From: Xenorhabdus eapokensis
GTDB taxonomy: Bacteria; Pseudomonadota; Gammaproteobacteria; Enterobacterales; Enterobacteriaceae
DNA: 37,169 bases
Assembly: GCF_001908105.1 (NCBI RefSeq)
Contig: NZ_MKGQ01000027.1
Span: 1 to 37,169, forward strand
Direction: 5' to 3'
Shown: in pieces, positions 10,685 through 21,251 of the stretch
How positions within the stretch are numbered: position 1 is the first letter of the stretch
Layout: every line of letters begins with the position of its first letter
The notes under the pieces: model-generated
The model's input: only the letters and a program-made list of their open reading frames with translations
What the model was told of the DNA's origin: nothing
Database searches by the model: none
Made by a program: the position numbers and the translations under genes

Positions 10685-10685
<1 letters not shown>
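10068..10685 (+). CDS. lolB: Outer-membrane lipoprotein receptor LolB
   Basis: LolB takes lipoproteins from the periplasmic carrier LolA and inserts them in the outer membrane; it is itself a lipoprotein. The 205-residue product starts [20 protein letters not shown], with lipobox LTAC and lipidated cysteine 20. Conserved stretches include [22 protein letters not shown] and SWIIGLPG. An in-frame ATG exists at 9981, but the start at 10068 gives a proper lipoprotein signal and has an AAGGG ribosome site at 10056-10060. The TAA stop overlaps the ispE ATG (TAATG), so the genes are coupled. Confidence 0.95.
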
Positions 10686-12594
<1,909 letters not shown>

Positions 12595-12660
12595 TGATTA
12601 AGTTTTGCGTCAATATTAAGCGCTAACTTATTCAAATGATTAAATAAATCATTGCTTGAA

Positions 12661-12698
12661 AAACCCCGTTGCTGTATTTACAGCCGCGGGGTTTTTTT
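12661..12698 (+). terminator. prs terminator
   Basis: A GC-rich hairpin in two stacked stems (AACCCCG with CGGGGTT outside, GCTGTA with TACAGC inside) followed by seven T residues at 12692-12698. A textbook intrinsic terminator, 66 bases after prs. Confidence 0.93.
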
Positions 12699-13366
12699 GT
12701 TTATTTGATACACATAGCTAATGATTCATTCCTGAATTAATAATATTCATAAATAATTTTATTTTGAAAATAATTAAATTTATCAAATAATTACAGTATC
12801 ACCATGAATTGCACTCAATAAAATATAGCGATTAAATCGACATAAAGTCTAATATTAATCTCTGCAAATATTTCAATTCATCTGGTACGTCCAGTTACCA
12901 AATATTCCAACAATACTGGTGCTATTGAATAGTTGCTGCTAACCTGTCGCACGCTTAATGGCGGTGGTTTTATTTCCTTACATCACACAACAGCATCGGA
13001 AATCAGGTATTATTTCTTCTCTAAAAAAATAAATTCTTCTAATAAATAAGTTATCAATATTTAGGAGTGAAAGAGATAATTTTCGGTTGTGTATTTTATA
13101 TACACACTTAAGCGTCGAACCTTTTAAGATCACATTATCTATAAAAAATGCAAAGTCATATGGAAGTTCAATAACAGGGAACCATACTTAATGCCAGACA
13201 GCCGTTATCAATAAGTTAGCTGTCCTATATAGGTTTATTTCAATATTAAACATATCGACTTCTCTAACTCGACTGAGGAAGAGTTGTAGGGTTCTTTTGT
13301 TCAAAAAAACCTTACAAAGTTGAAATGTTGATTAATAACAAAAACTACTTTTTAAGGAGAGTGCCA
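12699..13366 (+). other. Long AT-rich leader/intergenic region before the autotransporter pair
   Basis: Nearly 670 bases without a credible gene between the prs terminator and the first autotransporter start. Two structures stand out: a palindrome TGTGTAT-TTTAT-ATACACA at 13087-13105 that could be an operator, and a strong hairpin at 13284-13317. No trace of dauA, which holds this slot in E. coli, could be recognised by eye. The promoter of the autotransporter gene presumably lies here but was not pinned down. Confidence 0.55.
13284..13317 (+). promoter_or_regulatory. 5'-leader hairpin before the first GDSL autotransporter
   Basis: The arms 13284-13298 and 13303-13317 pair over 15 positions with one C-A mismatch and one G-T wobble around a 4-base loop (GTTC). 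It ends 49 bases before the start codon. No T-run follows on either strand, so it is not an ordinary terminator; a leader structure affecting stability or translation is the simplest reading. Confidence 0.5.
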
Positions 13367-15418
13367 ATGAAAAAGGCATTTTTATTTACACCTGCACTGT
13401 TAGCGCTTTCAATTAATGCTATTTCTAGTGCTCATGCTTATAGTCAAGTCTATGTCTTTGGGGATAGTCTGAGTGATGGTGGGAATAACGGAATCTATAT
13501 GCCTGATGGAAAAATAAATCAGCTATATCATCAATATTTTTCCCTACGAATTTTAGGCATAAATCCAGCACCATCCAAGGATGGTGGAACTAATTATGCC
13601 CAAGGTAGTGCTACAGCTCTAGAACAATACAGCAAATTTAATACGCAAGAGCAGGTAAATAGATATCTTGCTGCCCATAATGGCAAAGTTGATCCTAACG
13701 GTATCTATATTCATTGGGTAGGTGGTAACGACCTTGCCAAGGCTTTGGAAGACGCCTCAAAAGAAAAAGATCCACTACAAGGTCAAAAAGTTGCCGCTAA
13801 CATTGTCATCACCAGCGCTACTGCATACGCAAATCAAATCAATCAACTGATCGAAAAAGGTGCTGGATTAGTTATTGCTCCAACCGTTCCTGATGTAAGC
13901 ACTACTCCTAGATTTTTAGAAACATTACTTCGTCAAGTTATAATTCGCCAAGCCTTAGAATCCAAAGGTATTAAAGATCCTGAAGTTTATGATAATCTAC
14001 CTGAAGACCAAAAAAAAACCATCGAACAAAAAATCAATGACACGTTGAAATCTGTTCGTGATGGCATTAATGCATATCCTACTCCTAATAGCGATTACCG
14101 CCGTCAACTTATTGAAGGTACACTGAAAAAAATTATAGAAAAATCATCTTCAGATAAAGAAACAAAAGAAGAAATAGAAGCAAAATATGAAAAACTTCTC
14201 GCTGCCTACAATAAGGCAAGTGAAGATGCATCAAAACTCACTGAGCTATACAATGAGCTAGTCGACAAACTAATTAGCGAAGGAAACGGCAATATTTTGC
14301 GTGCCGATATCAATGGATTGCTGCATGACGTGATCGCCAATCCTCTGATTTATGGCATTCAAAATACGTTAGGTTATTCTTGCGAGCAAGGTAAAAGCGC
14401 TGATAAATGTTCCTCCAACGACTCAGGATTTACCAAAGACAAAGAATTTTTATTCTCTGATCATTTCCACCCAACCTCGTTGGGTCACAAGATAATTGGC
14501 CAATACCTTACCTCTATTTATAATGCGCCATTACAGGTAATATCCCTGACTCAAGTCAACCGTGCCGCCGTTAAAAGTTCCCTTTCTTCCCTTGATGGTC
14601 ACCTGCAACAACTGCGTAACAGCGGCAATGAACAAGGTAAAGTCGGCGTCTTTGGCGGCTATACTGGCAACCAAGATAAAACCTTTACACTGGGTAGCGA
14701 TTATCAGCTAATAGATAACTTGCTATTGGGTGCAATGTACTCTAACTATAAAGAGGAACGCTCACCCATAGCTGACTTTTCTTATGGCGGCCGTGGTCAT
14801 GTTCTGACAGCGTATACTTTGTGGAACTATTATAATAACGGCTGGTTAAGTGGCGATGTCCATTATTCACGCACCAATTATGATAGCCTGACCCGTACCA
14901 TCCAGCTTGGTGAAGCTACCCGCAGAGAAACAGGCTCAACCACAGGTAAACAGTGGGGAGCACGCATTACCGCAGGCTGGGATATTCCAGTTACTCACTA
15001 TCTGACCACCAGCCCAATCATTCAGTATGTCTGGGATAAAGGTGAAGTTGATGGTTACCGTGAAGCCGGCAACAATAACACTTCCATGCATTTTGGTGAT
15101 CAGGACTACACCTCTAAAGTGGGCACACTGGGCTGGCGCGTGGATACTAAACTAGGCCGTTTCAATCCTTACGCTTCTGTTCAGTTTAATCACCAATTTG
15201 GTGATACAAGCTACAAACTGAGCGGTGCCATTAACTCCACCACAATTTCTTTTGTGCAGGAAAGTGGCAAGCAGAGCACTAACTGGCGTCAATATACTGT
15301 CGGCGTGAACGCAAATCTGATCAATAATCTGCGCGGCTTTGCTTCCGTAACCCGTAATGACGGCAATACCCAAGATCCTAGCTACAATTTCAGTTTGGGT
15401 ATCAACGCTAGTTTCTAA
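13367..15418 (+). CDS. GDSL esterase/lipase autotransporter (first of pair)
   Basis: A 683-residue type Va autotransporter with a surface-exposed esterase, related to Pseudomonas EstA. Signal peptide 1-24 ends at AHA. The SGNH/GDSL hydrolase follows: nucleophile S34 in FGDSLSDGG, block II GGTNYAQG (73-80), block III GGND (119-122), and catalytic D365 and H368 in SDHFHPT. Between blocks III and V, residues about 195-305 form a lysine/glutamate-rich, apparently helical insert. Residues about 405-683 are the 12-strand beta barrel, ending in the outer-membrane-type phenylalanine. The start at 13367 has AAGGAG upstream at 13354-13359; an in-frame ATG at 13325 lacks this. It is followed by its own terminator, then by a paralogue. 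Confidence 0.92.
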   Translation: MKKAFLFTPALLALSINAISSAHAYSQVYVFGDSLSDGGNNGIYMPDGKINQLYHQYFSLRILGINPAPSKDGGTNYAQGSATALEQYSKFNTQEQVNRYLAAHNGKVDPNGIYIHWVGGNDLAKALEDASKEKDPLQGQKVAANIVITSATAYANQINQLIEKGAGLVIAPTVPDVSTTPRFLETLLRQVIIRQALESKGIKDPEVYDNLPEDQKKTIEQKINDTLKSVRDGINAYPTPNSDYRRQLIEGTLKKIIEKSSSDKETKEEIEAKYEKLLAAYNKASEDASKLTELYNELVDKLISEGNGNILRADINGLLHDVIANPLIYGIQNTLGYSCEQGKSADKCSSNDSGFTKDKEFLFSDHFHPTSLGHKIIGQYLTSIYNAPLQVISLTQVNRAAVKSSLSSLDGHLQQLRNSGNEQGKVGVFGGYTGNQDKTFTLGSDYQLIDNLLLGAMYSNYKEERSPIADFSYGGRGHVLTAYTLWNYYNNGWLSGDVHYSRTNYDSLTRTIQLGEATRRETGSTTGKQWGARITAGWDIPVTHYLTTSPIIQYVWDKGEVDGYREAGNNNTSMHFGDQDYTSKVGTLGWRVDTKLGRFNPYASVQFNHQFGDTSYKLSGAINSTTISFVQESGKQSTNWRQYTVGVNANLINNLRGFASVTRNDGNTQDPSYNFSLGINASF

Positions 15419-15446
15419 AATACCCGTCTCTGAGGGAACATTAACC

Positions 15447-15486
15447 CAAGAACGCAAGGCAAAATTACTGTCTTGCGTTCTTGTTT
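15447..15486 (+). terminator. Terminator after first autotransporter
   Basis: A perfect 12-base-pair stem (CAAGAACGCAAG at 15447-15458, CTTGCGTTCTTG at 15472-15483) with a 13-base loop and TTT after it. It separates the two paralogues, which therefore probably have independent transcription. Confidence 0.82.
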
Positions 15487-15676
15487 AACCATAATTCAAC
15501 ATTAATATACACGCGTTAACATTGTGTTTAATTTTCGTATATGAAGATGGACGTAGTATCGAACTGAAACAATCAGAGAATCAGCCATTAACCGAAGAAA
15601 AATGAGCACACGCCCTTTTAAATCAAGGTGTTTTGGCTGGCATGAAAATAATGCGCTGTTTTTTCAGGAGAACTAC

Positions 15677-17659
15677 ATGAAAAAAGCACTCTTCTTAGTA
15701 TCAGCCACGACTGTACTGTTAGTTAACCTCACGACAAATTCTTATGCCTATAACAACGTATATGTTTTTGGGGATAGTTTGAGTGATGGTGGGAATATAG
15801 GCAGATTTACAATAGATGGCAAAGACGCGGAACTCTATGATGAATATATAGCCCGATACTTCACGGGCAAAAAACTATTGCCCTCTAAAAAAGACGGAAC
15901 CAATTATGCCTATGGAGGGGCTACAGCTAACGGTTCAGGGGATCCTCTCTGGGATTATTTTGCTCACTCAACACAGAAACAGCTCAATAATTATTTGCAA
16001 GCACACTCTGGACGTGCTGATCCGAATGGAGTGTACATACATTGGGTAGGAGGCAATGACATAAAGAACGCTCTGGGTGATTTAGAAAAAAACGATGAAA
16101 AAGCAGCACAACGTCGTATCAATGATAGTTCTGCATCCGCAGCATCGCAGATCAATCAACTCATTAAGGCTGGCGCCGGATTAATTATTGTACCTAATGT
16201 TCCTGATTTTGGTACAGCCCCTAGAATTATGGAAGCAGTACTTAAAGGCGCTTTAAAAAAAAGCAAAATACCCAATGACAAAATCGCCCAAATTCTGCAA
16301 CAAGTTCATGAGGCCATCAACAAATACCCCACACCCAATAATGAAATCAGAAATAAAATTATCCAGGGAGTTTTAAAAAAGATTGCTGAAAATGCTTCTC
16401 CCCAAGATCCAGAAGCAGCGGAAAAGATTTATCACCAATTGCTTGATGCTTATAATAATATCGGTAAAATTGCTTCCCAATTTTCCGACAAATATAACCA
16501 AAACGAAGAGAATCAACTCGGTAACGGCAATATCCTTCGTGCCGATATCAATCATCTCTTAAGAGAAGTCATTGAGAATCCAACCATTTATGGCATTTCT
16601 AATACCCTCGGTTACGCCTGCCCACAAGGTGTGTTGTCTATGGTGTGTCATTCTTCCGATCCGGGTTTTGATAAAAGCCAATCATACTTATTTTCCGATG
16701 ACCTCCACCCAACGCCTTATGCACACAAAGTCATCGGCCAGTACATTATGTCGATCTACAACGCCCCTTTCCTAGTGATGGCGTTGAACCAGATCAACCG
16801 AACCCCAACGACAACTGCCCTAAGCTCACTTGACGGTCATCTGCAACAACTTCGCAATAATCATCAGGCCAAAGGTAAGGCTGGCATATTCGGAGGTTAT
16901 ACAGGTAATCGCAATAATACCTTCACATTGGGTAGCGATTATCAACTAACGGATAATTTGCTATTAGGAGCAACAATTTCACGTTATAAAGATGAACAAA
17001 ATGCAACCCCTAATTTCAACTATGCTGCTACTGGTCATGTCGTAACAGCTTACACACTATGGAACTACTATAGTAACGGGTGGCTGAACGGCGATATCCA
17101 TTATTCACGTATCAATTACGACAATTTGTCACGCTCCATTCAGCTCGGTCAAGCCACGCGTAGGGAATCAGGTTCAACGATGGGCAAACAGTGGGGTTGG
17201 CGAATTACCGCAGGCTGGGATATCCCTGTCACCCGTTACCTGACCACCAGCCCAATCATCCAATATGCCTGGGACAAAGGAGATATTGATGGTTATCGTG
17301 AAACAGGTAACAACAGTACCTCCATGCATTTTTCCGATCAAAGCTATCATTCCAAAGTGGGTTCGGTGGGTTGGCGAGTAGATACTAAACTGGGTCGTTT
17401 CAATCCTTACGCTTCTATTCTGTTCAATCATCAATTCGACGACGAACGCTATACTCTTCGCAGTGCGATCAATGCGACCAAAACCAGTTTCGTCCAGCAG
17501 GGAGAGAAACAGAATAAAAATCATGTCCAATATACCATCGGTGTTAATGCCAATCTGACCAATGACTTTCACGCATTTGCCGCCGTATCACATGAAAAAA
17601 ATGATAATGAACCGAATCATGATTACTATTTCAACCTCGGTTTCAATGTCAACTTTTAA
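15677..17659 (+). CDS. GDSL esterase/lipase autotransporter (second of pair)
   Basis: A 660-residue paralogue of the preceding gene with the same architecture. Signal peptide 1-24 (ends SYA). Catalytic nucleophile S34 in FGDSLSDGG, block II DGTNYAYGGA, block III GGND at 125-128, and D341/H344 in SDDLHPT. The helical insert (about 190-285) is shorter and more diverged than in its neighbour, while the barrel (about 390-660) is strongly conserved, for example GGYTGNRNNTFTLGSDYQL and the WDIPVTRYLTTSPIIQY segment; it ends in F. The true start is ATG 15677, with CAGGAG at 15665-15670; the frame extends to 15602 without such a site. An old tandem duplication in which the passenger insert has changed faster than the barrel. 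Confidence 0.92.
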   Translation: MKKALFLVSATTVLLVNLTTNSYAYNNVYVFGDSLSDGGNIGRFTIDGKDAELYDEYIARYFTGKKLLPSKKDGTNYAYGGATANGSGDPLWDYFAHSTQKQLNNYLQAHSGRADPNGVYIHWVGGNDIKNALGDLEKNDEKAAQRRINDSSASAASQINQLIKAGAGLIIVPNVPDFGTAPRIMEAVLKGALKKSKIPNDKIAQILQQVHEAINKYPTPNNEIRNKIIQGVLKKIAENASPQDPEAAEKIYHQLLDAYNNIGKIASQFSDKYNQNEENQLGNGNILRADINHLLREVIENPTIYGISNTLGYACPQGVLSMVCHSSDPGFDKSQSYLFSDDLHPTPYAHKVIGQYIMSIYNAPFLVMALNQINRTPTTTALSSLDGHLQQLRNNHQAKGKAGIFGGYTGNRNNTFTLGSDYQLTDNLLLGATISRYKDEQNATPNFNYAATGHVVTAYTLWNYYSNGWLNGDIHYSRINYDNLSRSIQLGQATRRESGSTMGKQWGWRITAGWDIPVTRYLTTSPIIQYAWDKGDIDGYRETGNNSTSMHFSDQSYHSKVGSVGWRVDTKLGRFNPYASILFNHQFDDERYTLRSAINATKTSFVQQGEKQNKNHVQYTIGVNANLTNDFHAFAAVSHEKNDNEPNHDYYFNLGFNVNF

Positions 17660-17682
17660 TATACTGAACATTTAACAAGTAA

Positions 17683-17713
17683 AAATAAGGCGGTAATAAT
17701 TACCGCCTTATTT
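17683..17713. terminator. Bidirectional terminator between second autotransporter and ychH
   Basis: A perfect 14-base-pair hairpin (AAATAAGGCGGTAA at 17683-17696, TTACCGCCTTATTT at 17700-17713) with a 3-base loop; A/T ends on both sides allow termination in both directions. It lies between two convergent genes. Confidence 0.9.
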
Positions 17714-17733
17714 AAGGCTAATATCTAAAATAA

Positions 17734-18009
17734 TCACGGATGTCGATGCTTTTTGCGGCGATAACGTTCATCGTAATTCTTCAGCCACCAATATTTATCA
17801 GTAACCTGTTCTCGGCCGCCAATACTGGCACCTAGCAGCCAAATAAATGCCCCAACAAACAACCCCATTAATGAGAGACTAGTCAAAAACTCAGAAAGAC
17901 CAAAATTAAAGATATGGCTAAGCAATACATAAGCCAGACTAATAAACATTGCCGCCATGCCTGCTCCCATGAGAATATTGCCAAAAATAAAAGCCTTTTT
18001 ACGTCTCAT
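17734..18009 (-). CDS. ychH: YchH family inner-membrane stress protein
   Basis: A 91-residue protein with two membrane segments (about 8-30 and 42-62) and a basic tail. It begins MRRKKAFIFGNILMGAGMA and ends with GREQVTDKYWWLKNYDERYRR, matching E. coli YchH, a small membrane protein linked to stress and biofilm. The ATG at 18009 has a GGGGGTTGG stretch upstream; the longer frame to 18069 has no family support. It is divergent from pth, the same neighbour as in E. coli. Confidence 0.9.
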   Translation of the reverse strand: MRRKKAFIFGNILMGAGMAAMFISLAYVLLSHIFNFGLSEFLTSLSLMGLFVGAFIWLLGASIGGREQVTDKYWWLKNYDERYRRKKHRHP

Positions 18010-18271
18010 AACCAACCCCCAATACTTTTTGTGAACGCTAATTTGCAAATGCAACGAACGTAAAAGCACGAAAGTAGATATCTTCTTTAAAATTAATTAT
18101 AGCCTTATTATATAAAAGGTTATTGCGGCAGTGATCACAAGCTGTACAAATTTAAGACTAATTTTTTACATTCCATCAAAATAATCTTTGTTAAATGAGT
18201 TTTGTACTCAAGCCTTGGGATAGGTAAACTAATCTCCTTTTTGTTCTATTGCCAATAAGCGAAATTAAACC

Positions 18272-18862
18272 GTGAGTAACATAAAATTAATCGTTGGCCT
18301 GGCAAATCCTGGCGCTGAATATGCACAGACCAGACATAACGCCGGAGCATGGTTTGTCGATTTGTTAGCACAACGCTATAACCAATCCCTGAAAGAAGAA
18401 AGTAAATTTTTTGGCTATACCGCCCGTATTAACATTAATGGACAGGATATTCGGTTACTGATACCAACTACTTTCATGAACCTCAGCGGTAAATCTGTCC
18501 TTGCCCTTGCTGGATTTTATCGTATTCAGCCGGATGAAATCTTGGTTGCACATGATGAACTTGATTTACCGCCTGGTGTGGCAAAAATGAAACTGGGTGG
18601 TAGCAATGGCGGTCATAATGGCCTGAAAGACATTCAGAACAAACTCGGTAATAACCCTAACTTTCACCGTCTACGTATCGGGATTGGTCATCCGGGCGAT
18701 AAAAACAAAGTCGTCGGTTTTGTCCTTGGCAAACCCCTTGCCAGCGAACAAACACTGATTGACGATGCCATAGATGAAGCATTGCGCTGTATTGATATCC
18801 TTATTAAGGATGGCATGAATAAGGCAATTAATCGCCTGCATGCATTTAAAGCCAGCACCTGA
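18272..18862 (+). CDS. pth: Peptidyl-tRNA hydrolase
   Basis: Recycles peptidyl-tRNA that has dropped off ribosomes. The 196-residue product has the family signature [17 protein letters not shown] with catalytic His22, [19 protein letters not shown], the GGHNGLKDI motif and the [11 protein letters not shown] stretch. The start is GTG 18272; the residues that follow ([13 protein letters not shown]) align with the E. coli N-terminus. The next gene, ychF, starts 111 bases on, as in E. coli. Confidence 0.97.
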   Translation: MSNIKLIVGLANPGAEYAQTRHNAGAWFVDLLAQRYNQSLKEESKFFGYTARININGQDIRLLIPTTFMNLSGKSVLALAGFYRIQPDEILVAHDELDLPPGVAKMKLGGSNGGHNGLKDIQNKLGNNPNFHRLRIGIGHPGDKNKVVGFVLGKPLASEQTLIDDAIDEALRCIDILIKDGMNKAINRLHAFKAST

Positions 18863-18895
18863 CCGCGAGTGCATGGCGCATCAGGCTATTGCGTG

Positions 18896-18901
18896 TATAA
18901 T
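18896..18901 (+). promoter_or_regulatory. Candidate -10 element for ychF
   Basis: A consensus TATAAT hexamer 72 bases before the ychF start; no good -35 is visible at the usual distance. A 9-base-pair hairpin (18922-18930 with 18938-18946) follows in the leader. Confidence 0.4.
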
Positions 18902-18973
18902 AGCGCCAATTTTGTAAACTCACCGACAAGCCTATTTCTTGTTGGTTTATAAGTGATTTAAGGTGATAAATAT

Positions 18974-20065
18974 ATGGGATTCAAATGCGGTATCGTTGGC
19001 CTGCCTAACGTTGGGAAATCTACATTATTCAATGCGCTGACCAAAGCAGGTATCGAAGCAGCAAACTTCCCGTTCTGCACTATCGAGCCAAACACTGGTG
19101 TTGTGCCGATGCCAGATCCACGTCTCGAACAGTTGGCTGAGATCGTTAAACCACAACGCATCCTGCCAACCACTATGGAATTCGTAGATATTGCGGGTCT
19201 GGTAAAAGGTGCTTCAAAAGGTGAAGGCTTAGGCAACCAATTCCTGACCAACATCCGTGAAACAGAAGCGATCGGCCATGTAGTACGCTGTTTTGAAAAC
19301 GACAATATTATCCACGTTTCTGGTCAGGTTGATCCGGCCTCTGATATTGAAGTTATCAATACAGAACTGGCACTGTCGGATCTGGATACCTGCGAGCGCG
19401 CTATCCATCGTATACAGAAAAAAGCCAAAGGTGGTGATAAGGACGCTAAAGCAGAGCTGGAAGTTTTAGAAAAATGCCTTCCACACCTTGAACAAGCAGG
19501 TATGCTGCGCGCTTTAAATCTGAGTGCGGAAGAAAAAGCGATTATTCGCTATTTAAGCTTTCTGACCTTAAAACCGACCATGTACATTGCCAACGTCAAT
19601 GAAGATGGTTTCGACAATAACCCACACCTTGATACCGTTCGCGCCATTGCTGAAAAAGAAGGTTCCGTTGTTGTGCCCGTTTGTGCAGCGATTGAAGCCG
19701 ATATCGCAGAGTTGGAAGATGCTGACCGCGAAGAATTTATGGCAGAATTAGGTCTGGAAGAGCCAGGTTTAAACCGTGTCATTCGTGCCGGTTACCAGTT
19801 GCTGAACCTACAAACCTATTTTACTGCGGGCGTGAAAGAAGTTCGTGCCTGGACGATCCCAGTGGGAGCAACCGCCCCACAAGCGGCGGGTAAGATCCAT
19901 ACTGATTTTGAAAAGGGCTTTATCCGTGCTCAAACCATTGCGTTTGAAGACTTCATCACTTACAAAGGTGAACAAGGCGCGAAAGAAGCGGGCAAGATGC
20001 GCGCAGAAGGGAAAGATTATACCGTTAAAGATGGCGATGTGATGAATTTCTTGTTTAACGTTTAA
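18974..20065 (+). CDS. ychF: Ribosome-binding ATPase YchF (Obg family)
   Basis: An Obg-family P-loop protein that prefers ATP over GTP and binds ribosomes; linked to oxidative-stress responses. The 363 residues match the family length. The P-loop is GLPNVGKST at 9-17, switch region [12 protein letters not shown], and G3 motif [14 protein letters not shown]. The base-specificity motif is NVNE instead of NKxD, the known reason for ATP preference. A coiled-coil arm (about 130-200) and a C-terminal TGS domain (about 280-363) follow. It has its own terminator. Confidence 0.97.
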   Translation: MGFKCGIVGLPNVGKSTLFNALTKAGIEAANFPFCTIEPNTGVVPMPDPRLEQLAEIVKPQRILPTTMEFVDIAGLVKGASKGEGLGNQFLTNIRETEAIGHVVRCFENDNIIHVSGQVDPASDIEVINTELALSDLDTCERAIHRIQKKAKGGDKDAKAELEVLEKCLPHLEQAGMLRALNLSAEEKAIIRYLSFLTLKPTMYIANVNEDGFDNNPHLDTVRAIAEKEGSVVVPVCAAIEADIAELEDADREEFMAELGLEEPGLNRVIRAGYQLLNLQTYFTAGVKEVRAWTIPVGATAPQAAGKIHTDFEKGFIRAQTIAFEDFITYKGEQGAKEAGKMRAEGKDYTVKDGDVMNFLFNV

Positions 20066-20112
20066 TTAGTTCTCTTATATCAGAATGTTTTACCAATCCT
20101 GGTAAAATTCTT

Positions 20113-20140
20113 AAAATCCACGCGGCTGCGTGGATTTTTT
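20113..20140 (+). terminator. ychF terminator
   Basis: An 11-base-pair stem (AAAATCCACGC at 20113-20123, GCGTGGATTTT at 20128-20138) with a 4-base loop, ending in a T-run. Clear intrinsic terminator. Confidence 0.92.
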
Positions 20141-20185
20141 TATTACGGCTTTAGCCAGGTTAAGATGCATTAGCGTCTTAAACAT

Positions 20186-20211
20186 AAAAACCACCCGCTA
20201 TGCGTGCGGTT
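20186..20211 (-). terminator. Terminator of the GNAT-like gene
   Basis: On the minus strand, AACCGCACGC and GCGGGTGGTT pair over ten positions with one mismatch and one wobble around a 3-base loop, followed by five T residues. It lies directly after the stop codon of the minus-strand gene at 20220. Confidence 0.65.
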
Positions 20212-20219
20212 ATAACTAA

Positions 20220-20873
20220 TTAAAAAAACTTATATTTATAGCGCCCTTCTATAAAATACCATTTATTCTTTATTGCAGCGGGATTTAACATTAAAGTCAT
20301 CGAATTTAAATAAGTAAATCCCATATTGAAATATGCGGGTTCGGCACCTGATAGTGGAGTGAGGGTTAACTTGCCGTTCATTCCTAATTGTTGTGATTTA
20401 TTTACTGCATATTCAATTAGTAAAACGCCACAATTTCTGATACCACAATGGGTAGCCAAATAATCAACTTCGGGATACTCAGTTAACGCCTTATTTTTAG
20501 GTGAAAATTGTAGAATTCCTATAGGTACGCCTTTGAAATAAGAAGCAAAAAACAATATTCCTGTTTTTTTTACAACAGGAGACCTTATTCTCGCTAATAT
20601 ACAATAGAAAATTCCACTTGCCTGATTATATCTTGTATTCCATTTATTCTGTTCATTATCAAGAGGATTAGAACATTGCCAATCACTACTCATAGTTTCT
20701 TGGGTTATTTTCATTAATGCATTTTCTGCTTCTTCCGAACTAATCTCCTTGGTCACTATAGATGCCCTGACATCAATTGATTCTGGCATCCTACCCGAAA
20801 AGGATTGAGTTCGATTTAAAAAACCAGACCTTACAGGCTGATTAATATTAAAAGATTTTGTTCTGAATATCAT
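20220..20873 (-). CDS. GNAT-like N-acetyltransferase, possibly effector-like
   Basis: A 217-residue protein without a signal peptide. Residues 110-190 fit the second half of a GNAT fold: strand FKGVPIGILQFSP (113-125), strand EVDYLATHCGIRN (135-147) leading into the acetyl-CoA loop-helix RNCGVLLIEYAVNK, then GKLTLTPLSGAEPAYFNMGF (167-186), which is the usual end of the fold. The loop is a divergent form of the R-x-x-G-x-G/A signature. The first 100 residues are not recognisable and are polar, unlike a compact GNAT. It stands alone between ychF and an IS relic and is AT-richer than its neighbours, so it may be acquired. A secreted effector is a possibility, not shown. Confidence 0.6.
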   Translation of the reverse strand: MIFRTKSFNINQPVRSGFLNRTQSFSGRMPESIDVRASIVTKEISSEEAENALMKITQETMSSDWQCSNPLDNEQNKWNTRYNQASGIFYCILARIRSPVVKKTGILFFASYFKGVPIGILQFSPKNKALTEYPEVDYLATHCGIRNCGVLLIEYAVNKSQQLGMNGKLTLTPLSGAEPAYFNMGFTYLNSMTLMLNPAAIKNKWYFIEGRYKYKFF

Positions 20874-21012
20874 ATTATTCCTTCCTACAATGAGATTTTA
20901 ATTAAAATAATAAAATTATCTTAGGAACTGTTGACGTTGTGCGAGGGATTATTAGACTGCATGATGACTTGGTATAATGACTTTCGCCAAAAAACAACCA
21001 GATTCCAACACC

Positions 21013-21135
21013 ATGCCACGAACCATGCTAACAGATCTCCAATGGAATAAACTATCTGTGTTAATGCAACACGCCGAGTGGATTTATCACAAACCTGAAC
21101 ACTATTTCACCATAGTAACTATTATAAGACAATGA
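21013..21135 (+). pseudogene. IS5-family transposase N-terminal fragment
   Basis: A 40-codon remnant starting MPRTMLTDLQWNKLSVLM, which resembles the N-terminus of IS5-family (IS427-group-like) transposases, then ending at a stop after TIIRQ. Nothing of the catalytic DDE domain follows. It differs from the transposase fragments at both window ends, so it is a separate, older insertion. It occupies most of the 378-base gap between the GNAT-like gene and the AraC regulator; the rest of that gap shows nothing recognisable. Confidence 0.6.
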
Positions 21136-21251
21136 ACAGTGCAATAAATAAAAAATATCGTCTCCACTACATGGGTAAGGCTTAACCTAATATTACTGAT
21201 ACAAAATTTTCCCTCCTGGCGGTATGCTGCATAACAGCAAAGGAGTAAAAA

